From an uncultured Alphaproteobacteria bacterium (GTDB lineage: Bacteria; Pseudomonadota; Alphaproteobacteria; Thalassobaculales; Thalassobaculaceae), in the NCBI GenBank assembly GCA_937776645.1, contig CALMRI010000029.1, forward strand, positions 1 through 64,000: a DNA stretch of 64,000 nucleotides, written 5' to 3'. Both the position numbers and the translations under genes were made by a program. This document shows, piece after piece, positions 28,415 to 36,903 of the stretch. The notes under the pieces are model-generated. The model saw only the letters and a list, made by a program, of their open reading frames with translations, searched no databases and had not been told where the DNA came from. Position 1 is the first letter of the stretch. Each line of letters begins with the position of its first letter.

Positions 28415-29200
28415 ATGAGCGTCGAAGCGGTACGCAAGAATTACAGTCAGCTCGGCTCGGCGCTGATCGAGAAACTATATAGCGACGACTATCTATCGAT
28501 TGGCGGCACGCAGTCCACGGATACCCTCGCCGATTACGCTGGGATCACAAAGAAATCTCGTGTTCTGGATGTTGGCAGCGGTTTGGGCGGGCCAGCGCTG
28601 CATTTGGCGGAGTCTCGCGGTTGCCGGATTACCGGCTTGGATCTGGTCGATACTAACGTTGAGGAATCGAGGCGTCGCGCGAAGGGCCGTGGACTTCAAA
28701 ACCTTGCGGAATTTCAGATAGGCAACGCGATCGACATGCCATTCGACGGCGGTTGTTTCGATGTGGTTTTGGGGCAAGATGCGTGGTGTCACGTTCCGGA
28801 CAAAGCCAAGCTGATTTTGGAATGCGTCCGGGTCCTAGCGCCGGGCGGAACAATCGCCTTTTCGGATTGGCTTCAGACCGCTGAAATGGAGGCGGCGCAA
28901 TCACAGGAAATCCACGAGGCCACTGCTTCGACGAACATGGCGACAATAGCGCGCTATTGCGAATTGCTCACTGAGTGTGGTTTGTCCGTTCAAAAGCGTG
29001 AAGACATCAGTGCTATTTTTATCAAACAATATCAACGAATAATCGCACGCCTTGAAGGTTTTGAAATAGAAATATTGGAACAATTCGGCCTCAAGGTTTA
29101 TCGAATCATGTTGGAAAAGAATGGGGCAATCTTGCGCGCGTTCGAAGATGGTTTGATTGGTGGCGGCAGGATCGTCGCCACGCAACAGGCGAGAGAATAG
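28415..29200 (+). CDS. SAM-dependent methyltransferase, SMT/UbiE-like small-molecule type
   Basis: 261 residues; ATG follows GAGGAAG. The SAM site VLDVGSGLGGPALHLAE is at about residues 50-66, followed by ITGLDLVDTNVEESR, the motif FDVVLGQDAWCHVPDK (motif II/post-II, about 114-130) and LAPGGTIAFSDW. The DAWCHVPDK pattern is typical of methyltransferases acting on amino compounds and sterols (glycine/sarcosine/dimethylglycine, SMT). It follows the PhyH-like gene by about 500 bases in the same direction. The substrate is unknown. Confidence 0.85.
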   Translation: MSVEAVRKNYSQLGSALIEKLYSDDYLSIGGTQSTDTLADYAGITKKSRVLDVGSGLGGPALHLAESRGCRITGLDLVDTNVEESRRRAKGRGLQNLAEFQIGNAIDMPFDGGCFDVVLGQDAWCHVPDKAKLILECVRVLAPGGTIAFSDWLQTAEMEAAQSQEIHEATASTNMATIARYCELLTECGLSVQKREDISAIFIKQYQRIIARLEGFEIEILEQFGLKVYRIMLEKNGAILRAFEDGLIGGGRIVATQQARE

Positions 29201-29322
29201 GGTGATCAAGGAATGGATCATTGTCGACTAGTCCTGAACGAAGCGAGGGAGCAGCCCATCCCAAGACTAGGCCTCTGAGGCGGCGTAGGGATATAAGACC
29301 CGCCCGCGCCCAAGTTCGCACG

Positions 29323-29610
29323 ATGACCGGCAAAGGCACCACTCAAACGATGGCCGCCGACATTCTCGGTATCCAGGAGTATTGTCTCCGTCGCCATTAC
29401 CGCGAGGAGCTCGATGGCGGCGCCGTCCAGGCGGATCGCGCAGGCAACCCTTTTCCCATCTCCACTGGCGAAGGCCCTGGCGCTGTCGCCGCAGCGATCT
29501 TCTGGCTCAAGACCCTCGCCGGCTGGCGTGAAGCCGATCGATCAGTTTCGGCCGCCGCCGGTCAACCAAACACGATCCGCTGGATACACGAGAGCGACGA
29601 GGTGGTTTAA
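29323..29610 (+). pseudogene. Relic of a phage terminase-small-subunit-like HTH protein
   Basis: The frame reads TMAADILGIQEYCLRRHYRE and EELDGGAVQADRAGN, later AAAIFWLKTLAGWREADRSV and AAGQPNTIRWIHES. The order (helix-turn-helix with LRxHYxEEL, then AAIFWLKTRAGWxE) is that of short terminase-small-subunit-like proteins in prophages and islands. The usual start and first helix (AxGIPxxxIA) are degraded. Upstream and downstream (to 29850) nothing else is supported. Confidence 0.45.
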
Positions 29611-29852
29611 TTGTTGCCGAACCAAGAGAGGCATTGAGCCTGGCCAAGAATCGACGCGCAAATTTGCATACGATCTTCGGTTGCGAGGGTCGCTAAATAT
29701 CCAACTCCACCGATAACAGCCAAGAAAACAATTATGAAAGAAATTTTCATCGGAACCTCCATCAATGTCGATGACGTGAGCCTACCCGACTTGCTCTCCT
29801 ATAAAAGGGTCTCGAAACAGGATAAGTTCGAGTTTTCCTTTAAATTTTCATG

Positions 29853-30380
29853 TCAGTCGGGTTTGCCGAAAGTTGCGACCCGGTCGATACGGCACACGAA
29901 TAAAACCCTTTTTTCCTCAATTTTTGGATCCCGCAGACCATAGGGCGGCTTCTCACCGGTGTATTTTGTCCAAATTTTGTCGAGTTGCTTGGTAACCCGC
30001 TCACCGCTGGCCTCCCATTCCCGCACCTCGTCCTCGACAGTGCAACGGATCTGTATCCAGTGGTAGGGGTTATCGGGGTTGACGACGAGGACCGTCAATT
30101 CCGGGTTCTTACGGATCCACTCACATTTTGAGCGATGGGCCGCAGTATTCACCAGAATCTTGTCACCTTCGTGATCGAACCACATCGGCGTCAGGCTGAC
30201 CCGACCGTCCGGAGCGATTAGGCCAAGCGTTATGGTAATCGGTCGGTCGAGCAATTCACGGTATATCGGGTCAAGGTCATCGAGGCTCCCGGCCTTGCTG
30301 CGATCACCGACGGTGAACTGGCCTTCCTGCAACCCATTAGCGACGTCTTTGAATTTCGAAACCGAGAACGCTTCCGCCAT
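29853..30380 (-). CDS. Pyridoxamine-5'-phosphate-oxidase-fold (PPOX) protein
   Basis: 175 residues from the ATG at 30380, which follows GGGGAG; a longer upstream frame is unsupported. The split-barrel flavin/F420-binding fold shows as ITITLGLIAPDGRVSLTPMW, GDKILVNTAAHRSKCEWIRK and NPELTVLVVNPDNPYHWIQI. This is the TIGR03618-like class of F420- or FMN-dependent oxidoreductases with unassigned substrates. The C-terminus (KYTGEKPPYGLRDPK) is intact. It stands alone. Confidence 0.82.
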   Translation of the reverse strand: MAEAFSVSKFKDVANGLQEGQFTVGDRSKAGSLDDLDPIYRELLDRPITITLGLIAPDGRVSLTPMWFDHEGDKILVNTAAHRSKCEWIRKNPELTVLVVNPDNPYHWIQIRCTVEDEVREWEASGERVTKQLDKIWTKYTGEKPPYGLRDPKIEEKRVLFVCRIDRVATFGKPD

Positions 30381-30479
30381 CTGAGCTCTCCCCTTGGACA
30401 TAGTGTTTTTGGGTGCTGTTAGCACAGAGTTTGGCGGCGGCACCGTGCAAACACAAGCCCCGACAGTCCAAAGTTGGCG

Positions 30480-30804
30480 ACCGCGCCGCAGCTCTGTCCA
30501 TAGCCGGGCGAGTCTTCGTCGATCGCAAGAAGCACATGGTGGCCGCGTGGTCAAAACATCTCGCCGGGCGATGTCTAGGCAACGCTGCGTGCTCACCCGG
30601 CAGTTGGCGAGGCCGCGATCATTCCGATCGCCGATGAGTCGCGCGACGAGGAAGTCTACGCTTGCATCGTGTTGGTACCGGAGTACGCATTAAATCTCGA
30701 ACTAGCCGATGCCCTGGTTTTATTTTTCATGGAGAGACTTACCTATTTCAAGGCGCCTGATTGGATTAAGTTCTTGCCATACCTCCCACCTATCTATTTA
30801 TAAA
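30480..30804 (+). pseudogene. C-terminal relic of an AMP-forming acyl-CoA synthetase
   Basis: Two frames give GRVFVDRKKHM, then GQNISPGDV, a stop, TLRAHPAVGEAAIIPIADES, VYACIVLVPEYALNLELADA and YFKAPDWIKFLPYLP. This is the conserved adenylate-forming-ligase tail: hinge DRKKxMI, xGENI, HPAVxExAVI and the YKxP region. Only about the last 100 codons remain, with a frameshift and a nonsense codon. The interval 30805-31030 has nothing further. Confidence 0.65.
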
Positions 30805-31039
30805 AGCTGAAAAAAGTCCGGTCCTCGGCCAAGAAGGCCCACTTACCCATCCGAACGCTCTCAATCTAAGAATGATCAAGTAAACCCGGGGCAAGGCGGC
30901 GGTGGCCGTGACCGTGCCGCCCAGCTAACTTCGGCCATGGGCAATGACACGTTAATTTATTCCCGGTGCTCGACCTTAACGGGAGTTGGATTTTTAGACC
31001 CCGCAACTGCCCTTCCTCAAACTTAAAATGCCGCAACCT

Positions 31040-31314
31040 ACAGCCGTTAACGTGCCTACGTCACATCGACGCTTGAATTCCATAGGGCGGTGTTGGCGCC
31101 GAACGAGGTTTTCAACCACCTTCATGATCAAGCTGTTTTCTTCCGTGACGTCGATAGCAATGGTTGGTATTTCCTGCTACCCTAGAGATATGAATGCCTC
31201 GAGCCGACCTTGCCCGCATATCAGTTCATAGAAGGGCTCTTCATCTGCCTTTTTACGGTGGCTGGCAGGGATTGGTTTCTTGAGACTCACATTGAAGATT
31301 CTTTCGATAATCTG
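31040..31314 (-). pseudogene. ParB/RepB-like partition protein relic
   Basis: The minus strand reads IFNVSLKKPIPASHRKKADE, YELICGQGRLEAFISLG, a stop, QEIPTIAIDVTEENSLIMKV and VENLVRRQHRPME. This is the ParB N-terminal nuclease-like core (GLxxPIxV, DLVCGxGRLEAFxxLG, IPAxVxDxxEEDxLxMSLVENIARRQHxP). It suggests that a plasmid or integrative element once lay here. Only about 90 codons survive. Confidence 0.6.
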
Positions 31315-31437
31315 ATAAAATAATTCTTGTTACAGGCAAGGCAATTGACGATGGTAATTATGCGTCGTCTTAATATTTGGAACATCTAGGGCTGTGATTC
31401 AGTGGAGGATTTAGCCCTTCTGTTGGTTAATATTAGG

Positions 31438-31800
31438 CGACGATTTTACGATGTAGAAAGCGTCGGTATTCAAGGGGCTGCCTTTTGATGCACCTGCGCC
31501 CTTCGAGGATCTCCTGTCTCCTACCGAAGTAGACATCCGCTGGGGTCAGGTTGTTCAGGTTCTCGTGATAGCGATGGTAATTATAGTGCGCGATGAAGAG
31601 GTCGATCTGGGCTTCAAGATTGCCAGGTAGATAGTAATTCCCCAGCAAAACCAGGCTCTTCAGGGTTTGATGCCCTTCTTCGTTCTGCCGCTCTATCCTG
31701 CCTTGGGCCTGGAGATGATAGGGCGCTCCTCGGACATGAGCATATCCTTGGCATCGAGCCATTCGGCGAGGTAGCTTTGCTTGTTTGGCACTTCCGTTTC
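31438..31800 (-). pseudogene. Integrase-core transposase C-terminus (IS3-family OrfB-like)
   Basis: The minus strand reads HVRGAPYHLQAQGRIERQN, TLKSLVLLGNYYLPGNLEAQ, HYNYHRYHENLNNLTPADVY and RRQEILEGRRCIKRQPLEYR. This is the rve-domain C-terminal third with the last catalytic Glu region (GRIER) and the LNNLTPADVYFGR signature. The upstream two thirds are missing and the first codons are frameshifted. A second copy of the same 3' end lies at 32396-32980. Confidence 0.7.
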
Positions 31801-31819
31801 AACCCTAGAAGGATAACCC

Positions 31820-32149
31820 ATGAGTAAAACACCAATACCGAACGCGCGTGACAATATACGCGCTACGGCGCCGAAGCTGATCGAGCTGACCGAAGAGGTG
31901 ATTTACGGCGATGTGTGGGAGCGGGAAGAGCTGTCGAAACGGGATCGCAGCCTGATCACCATCGCCGCGCTGATCGCCATGGGGCGGGAGCGGCAGTTGG
32001 TTGGCCATCTGGGTCGAGCCCTGGATAACGGCGTCGCCCATGACGAGATTATCGAGACCATTACCCACCTGGCATTCTATTCCGGCTGGCCCGCGGCCAT
32101 GACGGCCGCCGCCATCGCCAAGGACGTATTTGCCAGCCGCGAGGATTAG
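31820..32149 (+). CDS. Carboxymuconolactone decarboxylase family protein
   Basis: 109 residues, ATG after GAAGGA. A single CMD domain: LSKRDRSLITIAALIAMGRE, LVGHLGRALDNGVAHDEIIE and ETITHLAFYSGWPAAMTA. This is the all-helical PcaC-like core with the conserved His (VGHL) and Glu residues and no CxxC, so AhpD-type peroxidase activity is unlikely. It is intact although both neighbours are transposase debris, which suggests retained function. PcaC decarboxylates 4-carboxymuconolactone in protocatechuate breakdown. No other pca gene is in the window. Confidence 0.85.
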   Translation: MSKTPIPNARDNIRATAPKLIELTEEVIYGDVWEREELSKRDRSLITIAALIAMGRERQLVGHLGRALDNGVAHDEIIETITHLAFYSGWPAAMTAAAIAKDVFASRED

Positions 32150-32188
32150 CGCCATATCAGAATTCCGTACAGCAATGTTAGAGCATTA

Positions 32189-32395
32189 TCACATTGTGTG
32201 TTGATGTCCCGCCACTTGGAAATAGTAGGCGCAGTCCTTCGGCGCAAAGCTATCGAGGATCATCCCGTTGCGTTGCCAAAGTGTGTCGATGGTGCGGGCC
32301 GGTTCGGCTCGGAGCCCCGTCTTGAGCTTGGAGATCGCCATCTCGACCGGGTTCATATCTGGAAAATATGGCGGAAGTGAGGGTCGTCGTAACAT
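32189..32395 (-). pseudogene. C-terminal fragment of an IS630-family transposase
   Basis: The minus strand reads LPPYFPDMNPVEMAISKLKT, RTIDTLWQRNGMILDSFAPK and CAYYFQVAGHQ. This is the end of the IS630 DDE domain (LPPYSPDLNPIE, with the last catalytic Glu in NPVEM). The N-terminal part is absent. The fragment is fused directly to the IS3-like relic that follows. Confidence 0.7.
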
Positions 32396-32980
32396 TTAGG
32401 GCTGAGTTTCAGCGGCGGATTGAGCCTCTCTGGTCGGCTGATACTAGGCGGTGATTTTGCGGTGTAGCAAGCGCCGGTATTCAGGAGTTTGTCTTTTAAT
32501 GGCCTGCGCTCTTCGAGGATCTCCCGTCCCCTACTGAAGGAGACATCCGCCGGGGTCAGGTTCTTCAGGGATTGATGCCCTTCTTCTTTTGGCCGCTCGA
32601 TCTTGCCCTGGTCTGGGGATGATAGGGCGCTCCTCGAACATGGGTCATCTGCCCGGCATCGAGCCATTCGGCAAGATCGCCGGAGATGAGCTGGACCCGT
32701 TATCTGACAGCAGTCGTGGTCGGTGCCGGACATGGATTTGATCACAGCCAGATGCCGTCAACACCATTTTCCAAGGATCGGTAGCATCTTCGGCTTTCAT
32801 CGTCGCCTAGAGCTTCCAGACGATTACATATCGCGAGAAGTCATCCAAGAGTGTGGATAGATAGTGCCAACCCCAACCGACGATCTTCAGGTCGGTGAAC
32901 TCATTGGCCGCCTTGATCACGATGAAGGTCGGGTTGGTAATCAGGTCATGTGCCTTCAGGAGACAGCCGATCCATCACGC
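32396..32980 (-). pseudogene. Integrase-core transposase (IS3-family OrfB-like), second degraded copy
   Basis: From about 32980 leftward: LKAHDLITNPTFIVIKAANE, LKIVGWGWHYLSTLLDDFSR, VIVWKL, a stop, ATMKAED, then VRHRPRLLSDNGSS, and finally QGKIERPKEEGHQSLKNLTP. The DDE residues in the LDDFSR and SDNG regions are recognisable. The frame is broken several times, and the part between the GKIER region and LTPADV is deleted. Its 3' end (32396-32560) resembles 31380-31560. Confidence 0.65.
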
Positions 32981-33040
32981 CGCCAGCTAGCCGCCCATGC
33001 AAGTATCCTAATCTGGTGACGGGTCGGGGGAACGGGGCGT

Positions 33041-33592
33041 CTATCTCGGCGTCAAATGCCGCGCACCCGCCGCCGCCTGATGATCCATCACCCGCAAAAT
33101 ACTCGCGTTCATTATGTAAACGCTCATTACAGCCGTCAGTTCGAACAACCCCTTTTCACCGTATCGGACCCGAACAGCGTCGAACACCTCGTCGCTGACC
33201 CGTGGTGCCTCGAGAAGTTCTCGCCCGAAGCGGATGATCAGAGCCTCGTCCGCTTCCAGTCTTTCCAGCGGACCGTAGGTGTCGACGGCATGAAGCGCCT
33301 CCTCCCGCGTGCCGGCCGCCAGGCCCAGCTTGACGTGTGCGTTCCAAATGTAATCAGCGTTAGCCGCCCGCGCCGCGGTACAGATTGCCAGCTCGGACTC
33401 CGCTGCGGTCAGCGACGTCTGGTAGCGCAGATGTTCGATGAGGTCGGAAAGCCGCCCGCCCACCTGCCCTGCATATGTCAGGTAGCTGCTCGGTGGGGGC
33501 ATGCTCTTTCGTGTTTGCAGGATATGGCGTACGGCAGCGCGGGTCTCCCCGGTAAATGCCTCGGTATCGGATGGGATCGGCAATCGCGGCAT
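33041..33592 (-). CDS. Carboxymuconolactone decarboxylase family protein, 183 residues
   Basis: The ATG at 33592 follows TGGAGTAAG. The CMD core is ESELAICTAARAANADYIWN plus NAHVKLGLAAGTREEALHAV (His in NAHV), followed by EALIIRFGRELLEAPRVSDE and GLFELTAVMSVYIMNASILR. Length and layout match the peroxidase-related or uncharacterised CMD proteins found in oxygenase-linked catabolic clusters. There is a Cys (AICTAA) but no CxxC. It is intact. It is the second stand-alone CMD gene within 1.3 kb, and a third CMD domain lies in the 4996-6177 fusion. Confidence 0.83.
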   Translation of the reverse strand: MPRLPIPSDTEAFTGETRAAVRHILQTRKSMPPPSSYLTYAGQVGGRLSDLIEHLRYQTSLTAAESELAICTAARAANADYIWNAHVKLGLAAGTREEALHAVDTYGPLERLEADEALIIRFGRELLEAPRVSDEVFDAVRVRYGEKGLFELTAVMSVYIMNASILRVMDHQAAAGARHLTPR

Positions 33593-33699
33593 TTTCTTAC
33601 TCCATTATTTTTCCCTAAGGTCACTACGATGAACCAGAAAATCTCCGTTGTGCAAAAAACCATTCTGCCTCATCGGGGTTGACGCCGGACGGCCCCGCC

Positions 33700-33975
33700 C
33701 GTATCTCGCTCGATCGTTCCGGTTACAAGCATGATCTTCGCGCCATCCAAGGCCGAGATCGAGAAACGCCGAAAAGTGTCCCTGGTCAAATGGCAGCTGA
33801 AGTGCGAGGCGGTCGCTGGATCAAGACCCAGACCGACCGTGCTGCCCAACGCCGGAACGCCGCCGATGCTGTTCTGGGTGCTGATGGCGGCGGGCCAGGT
33901 CGTGATGCGGAAGACGGGTGGGCGACCCTATCTCAACCAATTGCCGCCGAACTCTTTGACCTCGCGCCCTGCCAA
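33700..33975 (+). pseudogene. IS256-family transposase C-terminal relic
   Basis: Frames here read FAPSKAEIEKRRKVSLVKWQ, LKCEAVAGS and then, after a deletion, VLPNAGTPPMLFWVLMAAGQ and VMRKTGG. IS256-type transposases have the same order (xxSKxEIExKRKxFxxKW, LKxxAVADSL ... TVLPSAETxAMLFWALLASGQI). The stretch between (catalytic Glu region) is lost. The 670-bp IS6-derived element abuts its 3' edge. Confidence 0.6.
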
Positions 33976-34645
33976 GGCATTGTCAGACCAAACTGACTTG
34001 CAGGTCAGGGGCTGTTGTTCGTAGCTCCGTTGGATGCGAAATCCGTTCCGATATTTCAACAGTTCGCCCGAGATCATCCGCTTGGCTGTGATGATGTACG
34101 TCCGCTATCTGCTGTCGCTCCATCAGGGCGAAGATCTTCCATTCGAACGTGGCATCGATATCAGCCAGGAAACCGTACGGTTTTGGTGGAACCGGTTGGG
34201 CCCGATGTTCGCTTGAGAGATCAGAAAATGCCGGGTTCATCACCGGTCATATTCGAATTGGCGCTGGTGCCTTGATGGAACGTTACGGCGAGGCAGAGAG
34301 CATCGTGACGGCCCGGCTTCGTTCATACCGTGCAGCGATGAGGGGTATTGGCAACGCTGTCAGCCAAGAATGCGGCGGGCGGCTTAACAATTGCGCTGAA
34401 AACTCAGACCAGCCATCGCGACGACGGGAGAAAGCGATGGCGAAGTTCAGGGACACCGGCACCCTCCAGAAATTTATCTCGATCCATGCCTCGGTCCACA
34501 ACCATCTCAATAACGAGCGCCACCTGAACCGCCACGAAACTTTTAAACAAGGCCGCGCCGCAGGTTTGGCCGAATGGCGACATCTCACCGCTTGAAGAAC
34601 CCATCGTTCAGGCGTTTCTCAGGCCTTGAGAATTGATCCGATAAT
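33976..34645 (+). mobile_element. 670-bp non-autonomous IS6-derived element, copy R
   Basis: The plus-strand mirror of 19410-20079: same length, same ends and identical translated frames (for instance MASISARKPYGFGGTGWARC in both). It has the same internal deletion between HLDx and VTARLRSY. With copy L it encloses about 13.9 kb in inverted orientation. The 5' end abuts an IS256 relic. No 8-bp target duplication is seen at either side, nor after swapping the inner flanks. Confidence 0.85.
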
Positions 34646-34819
34646 ATCCGGGGGACTCATCCGATCACTAAATCGTTGGCGCCAGATCGACGATCAAACG
34701 CACGATGATCGTGGACGGTGACTTTGCAACCGACTATTTCGGATCGCCCATCGTAGTGAGGTATTAGACCCCGCCGATCACATTTCGGCAAGCGACCTGA
34801 AGACCCGCTAACTATTACT

Positions 34820-35776
34820 CTACTCCCCCGCAGCGGGCGACCCACCCCAAGCAGGAATTACCGGATCGCCCTTGATCAAGGTCCGGTGCAACACACGAGC
34901 CTGAGAATGATCGACTGGTGCACGGGCATGCATAGTGCAACGGTTATCCCACATCAGTAGATCTCCGGCCTGCCAATCACCATGTGTCCATGTCAAGGCG
35001 TCATGCGACGCGGCATCCCAAAGCAATGCCAGCAGCGCTTCACTATCCTGATCGTTCAATTCGACGATGTAACTTGATGGCCATTCGTAATGACGGCCGA
35101 GATAGAGCGCCCGCTTCCCAGTAACGGGGTGGATGCGGACAAGAGGATGGCTAGGTCCAGTAATGTCATGGCGCGTTTTTGGTGGCTTTTTCGTTGGTCG
35201 CAGTTTGGCTGATGTGTTGCGATGGTCATCATGGACACAGTGCTTACCTTCGATCGCCGCCTTAAGCTCTTCCGACAAATTTTCGTAGGCTAAATACTGG
35301 TTATTAAATGATGTCTCTCCACCTCCATTAACGGGTACGACATGCGCGTGCAGCAAGCTGCCAGTCGGCGGAACCTCAACATAGGAGTTGTCGGAATGCC
35401 ATTTCAAGCTAAGGCTCCGGTCAGCTTCCGAGGCGACTCCAGCCTTGCCCTGTGAATCGACATTCGAAATTATAGTGATTCCAGGCCGGGTCGCGACGCG
35501 GTCATTCTCTCCTGGCTTGACGCCCGCCTGCAAAAAGAAATCCCGCGATTTGGCAGCCTGCTGGCCGCCAAACAACTCTGCGGTCGCGAGCAGCTGATCG
35601 TCATTCAATTCCAGCCCACGGAACAGAAGAACCAGGTGATCCCCCCAAACCTGAACGAGCCGATCACGCACCTCGCCCGGCACCGGATGAGAAAAATCTA
35701 TCCCACGAACTTCGGCGCCCAACGCGTCGCCAGACGGAACGACTTCGATTGTAGATAATGTATTTATACCAGTCAT
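34820..35776 (-). CDS. TauD/TfdA-family Fe(II)/2-oxoglutarate dioxygenase
   Basis: 318 residues; ATG follows an AGGGAAATAGGA stretch. The iron triad is present: HxD in LKWHSDNSYVEVPP (about residues 126-139) and the distal His in DNRCTMHARAPVD (about 276-288). The 2-oxoglutarate Arg follows in ARVLHRTLIKG. A KTRHDITGPSHPLVRIHPVTG segment and GRHYEW are typical of the taurine/2,4-D dioxygenase group. It would hydroxylate a small acid next to a carboxylate or sulfonate. It stands alone, outside the right 670-bp element by about 170 bases. Confidence 0.9.
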   Translation of the reverse strand: MTGINTLSTIEVVPSGDALGAEVRGIDFSHPVPGEVRDRLVQVWGDHLVLLFRGLELNDDQLLATAELFGGQQAAKSRDFFLQAGVKPGENDRVATRPGITIISNVDSQGKAGVASEADRSLSLKWHSDNSYVEVPPTGSLLHAHVVPVNGGGETSFNNQYLAYENLSEELKAAIEGKHCVHDDHRNTSAKLRPTKKPPKTRHDITGPSHPLVRIHPVTGKRALYLGRHYEWPSSYIVELNDQDSEALLALLWDAASHDALTWTHGDWQAGDLLMWDNRCTMHARAPVDHSQARVLHRTLIKGDPVIPAWGGSPAAGE

Positions 35777-36169
35777 ACGGTCCTATTTCCCTGCGGCCAA
35801 CTCCCGTGATGTACTTTTCGGCACGGCGAGCGAAACACCTGGGCCAGTCTAACTATATCGTGACGCTGGGATCAAACCAGGGTTTCCCAAATGAGAGCCT
35901 CCCAGCCCGCATAGTTTGGTTCGGATTAGCCTGACCTGTAACTGTACGCGCTCGCTTACAATCTCGACAACTTCCTACAAATACTATCCTTGCCCAAAGC
36001 CTCGCCCGTGAGTATCTGGCGCGCAAATACAAGGTATGTGGGCGGTGATCTCCCAGCTTTAGATATTTGTTCATGGCTAGATCGTGGATTTTCCCCGCCC
36101 CGATCATCAATAATTTTGTGGCGATTCAATATCGTGGAATTCATCGCTCAAACATCTGACGGTTGCCCA
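35777..36169. other. Gap without recognisable gene
   Basis: Both strands were read. Frames here are short and without family resemblance. The extreme 3' part joins the degraded tail of the serine recombinase relic. Nothing else is supported. Confidence 0.5.
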
Positions 36170-36846
36170 AGCTGCGCGCTCGGCCCGCTTTACAGCGTTC
36201 TTGACGGTCGTTGGGTGTCACTGCCCACCGCGCGTCGTGGGGATACCGCGAGCGTTCAAGACGTCTGCGATTGATTGGAGTGTTGTTGCCCCGGCGCGGC
36301 GGGTTCCATCGATCAAGACGACAAGATTATCAGCACGTTGACCGGCTTCGGCCACCGACGCGACAGCGGCACATGAAGACCCCCGCCAGTGCATGCTCTT
36401 GGATTTTAGGCGCCGCCCAGCTTGGTTATCTTTGCCTTGGCGGCGCCCAGCGCGGCTTTTGTGCGGGGCTGCTCGTCTCGGCTTCATGCTCAGGCCATGG
36501 CGGCGATGATATAGGTAGTCAGGCGATTGGCTGTCGGCATATCCACGGCGAAGAACTAAACGCGGCATTCCATCAGCTTGAAAACGAAGGCGATGTCTCT
36601 CGCCAGCCGATCCAGCTTTGCAATGACCAACCTCGCGCCTGTCCTCTTCGCCGCCGCGATAGCCTTCTCCAGTTCAGGGCGGCATTTCTTGCTGGTACCG
36701 ATCTCGGTGAATTCTCTGACTAATTCGTGGTTGCCGCCGTTCAGTCAGTCCACCACCGCAACGCGTTGCGCGGCAAGGTCAAGACCCGGTTGGCCATCTC
36801 GAGCGGTGCTAACTCGGTAGTAAGCAATGAACTTGCCATCGGCCAT
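36170..36846 (-). pseudogene. Serine recombinase (resolvase/invertase family), nonsense-riddled
   Basis: From the ATG at 36846: MADGKFIAYYRVSTARDGQP (the catalytic Ser is in YYRVST), LDLAAQRVAVVD, a stop, LNGGNHELVREFTEIGTSKK, LVIAKLDRLARDIAFVFKLM, a stop, FFAVDMPTANRLTTYIIAAM, more stops, then KAALGAAKAKITKLGG-like and STLQAIADVLNARGIPTTRGG. The catalytic domain is complete in outline but has at least three in-frame stops, so no full product is made. Its start region forms half of the palindrome at 36842-36903. Confidence 0.8.
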
Positions 36847-36903
36847 CTCAGCCACCTTTTATACAATAACTGTTGCTAATGTATAAAAGGTGGCTGAGAT
36901 GGC
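36842..36903. repeat. 23-bp perfect palindrome duplicating the recombinase start in mirror image
   Basis: The left arm 36842-36864 begins GCCATCTCAGCCACC. The right arm 36881-36903 is its exact reverse complement and ends GGTGGCTGAGATGGC. The 16-base loop is AT-rich (36865-36880). Each arm contains TATAAAAGG, the ribosome-site-like GGTGGCTGAG and an ATG, so two divergent starts are formed: the recombinase (ATG ending at 36846) and a small frame on the other strand (ATG from 36899). It could be a recombination crossover site, an operator or the scar of an inversion. Confidence 0.85.

Noticed and set aside
31820-32149. AhpD-type alkylhydroperoxidase
   Set aside because: The CxxC redox pair needed for that activity is absent; only the general CMD fold is supported.
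19410-34645. Intact composite transposon
   Set aside because: Both flanking IS6-derived elements lack a working transposase and no target duplication is visible, so an active composite transposon is not supported; only a relic or a recombination-prone pair is.
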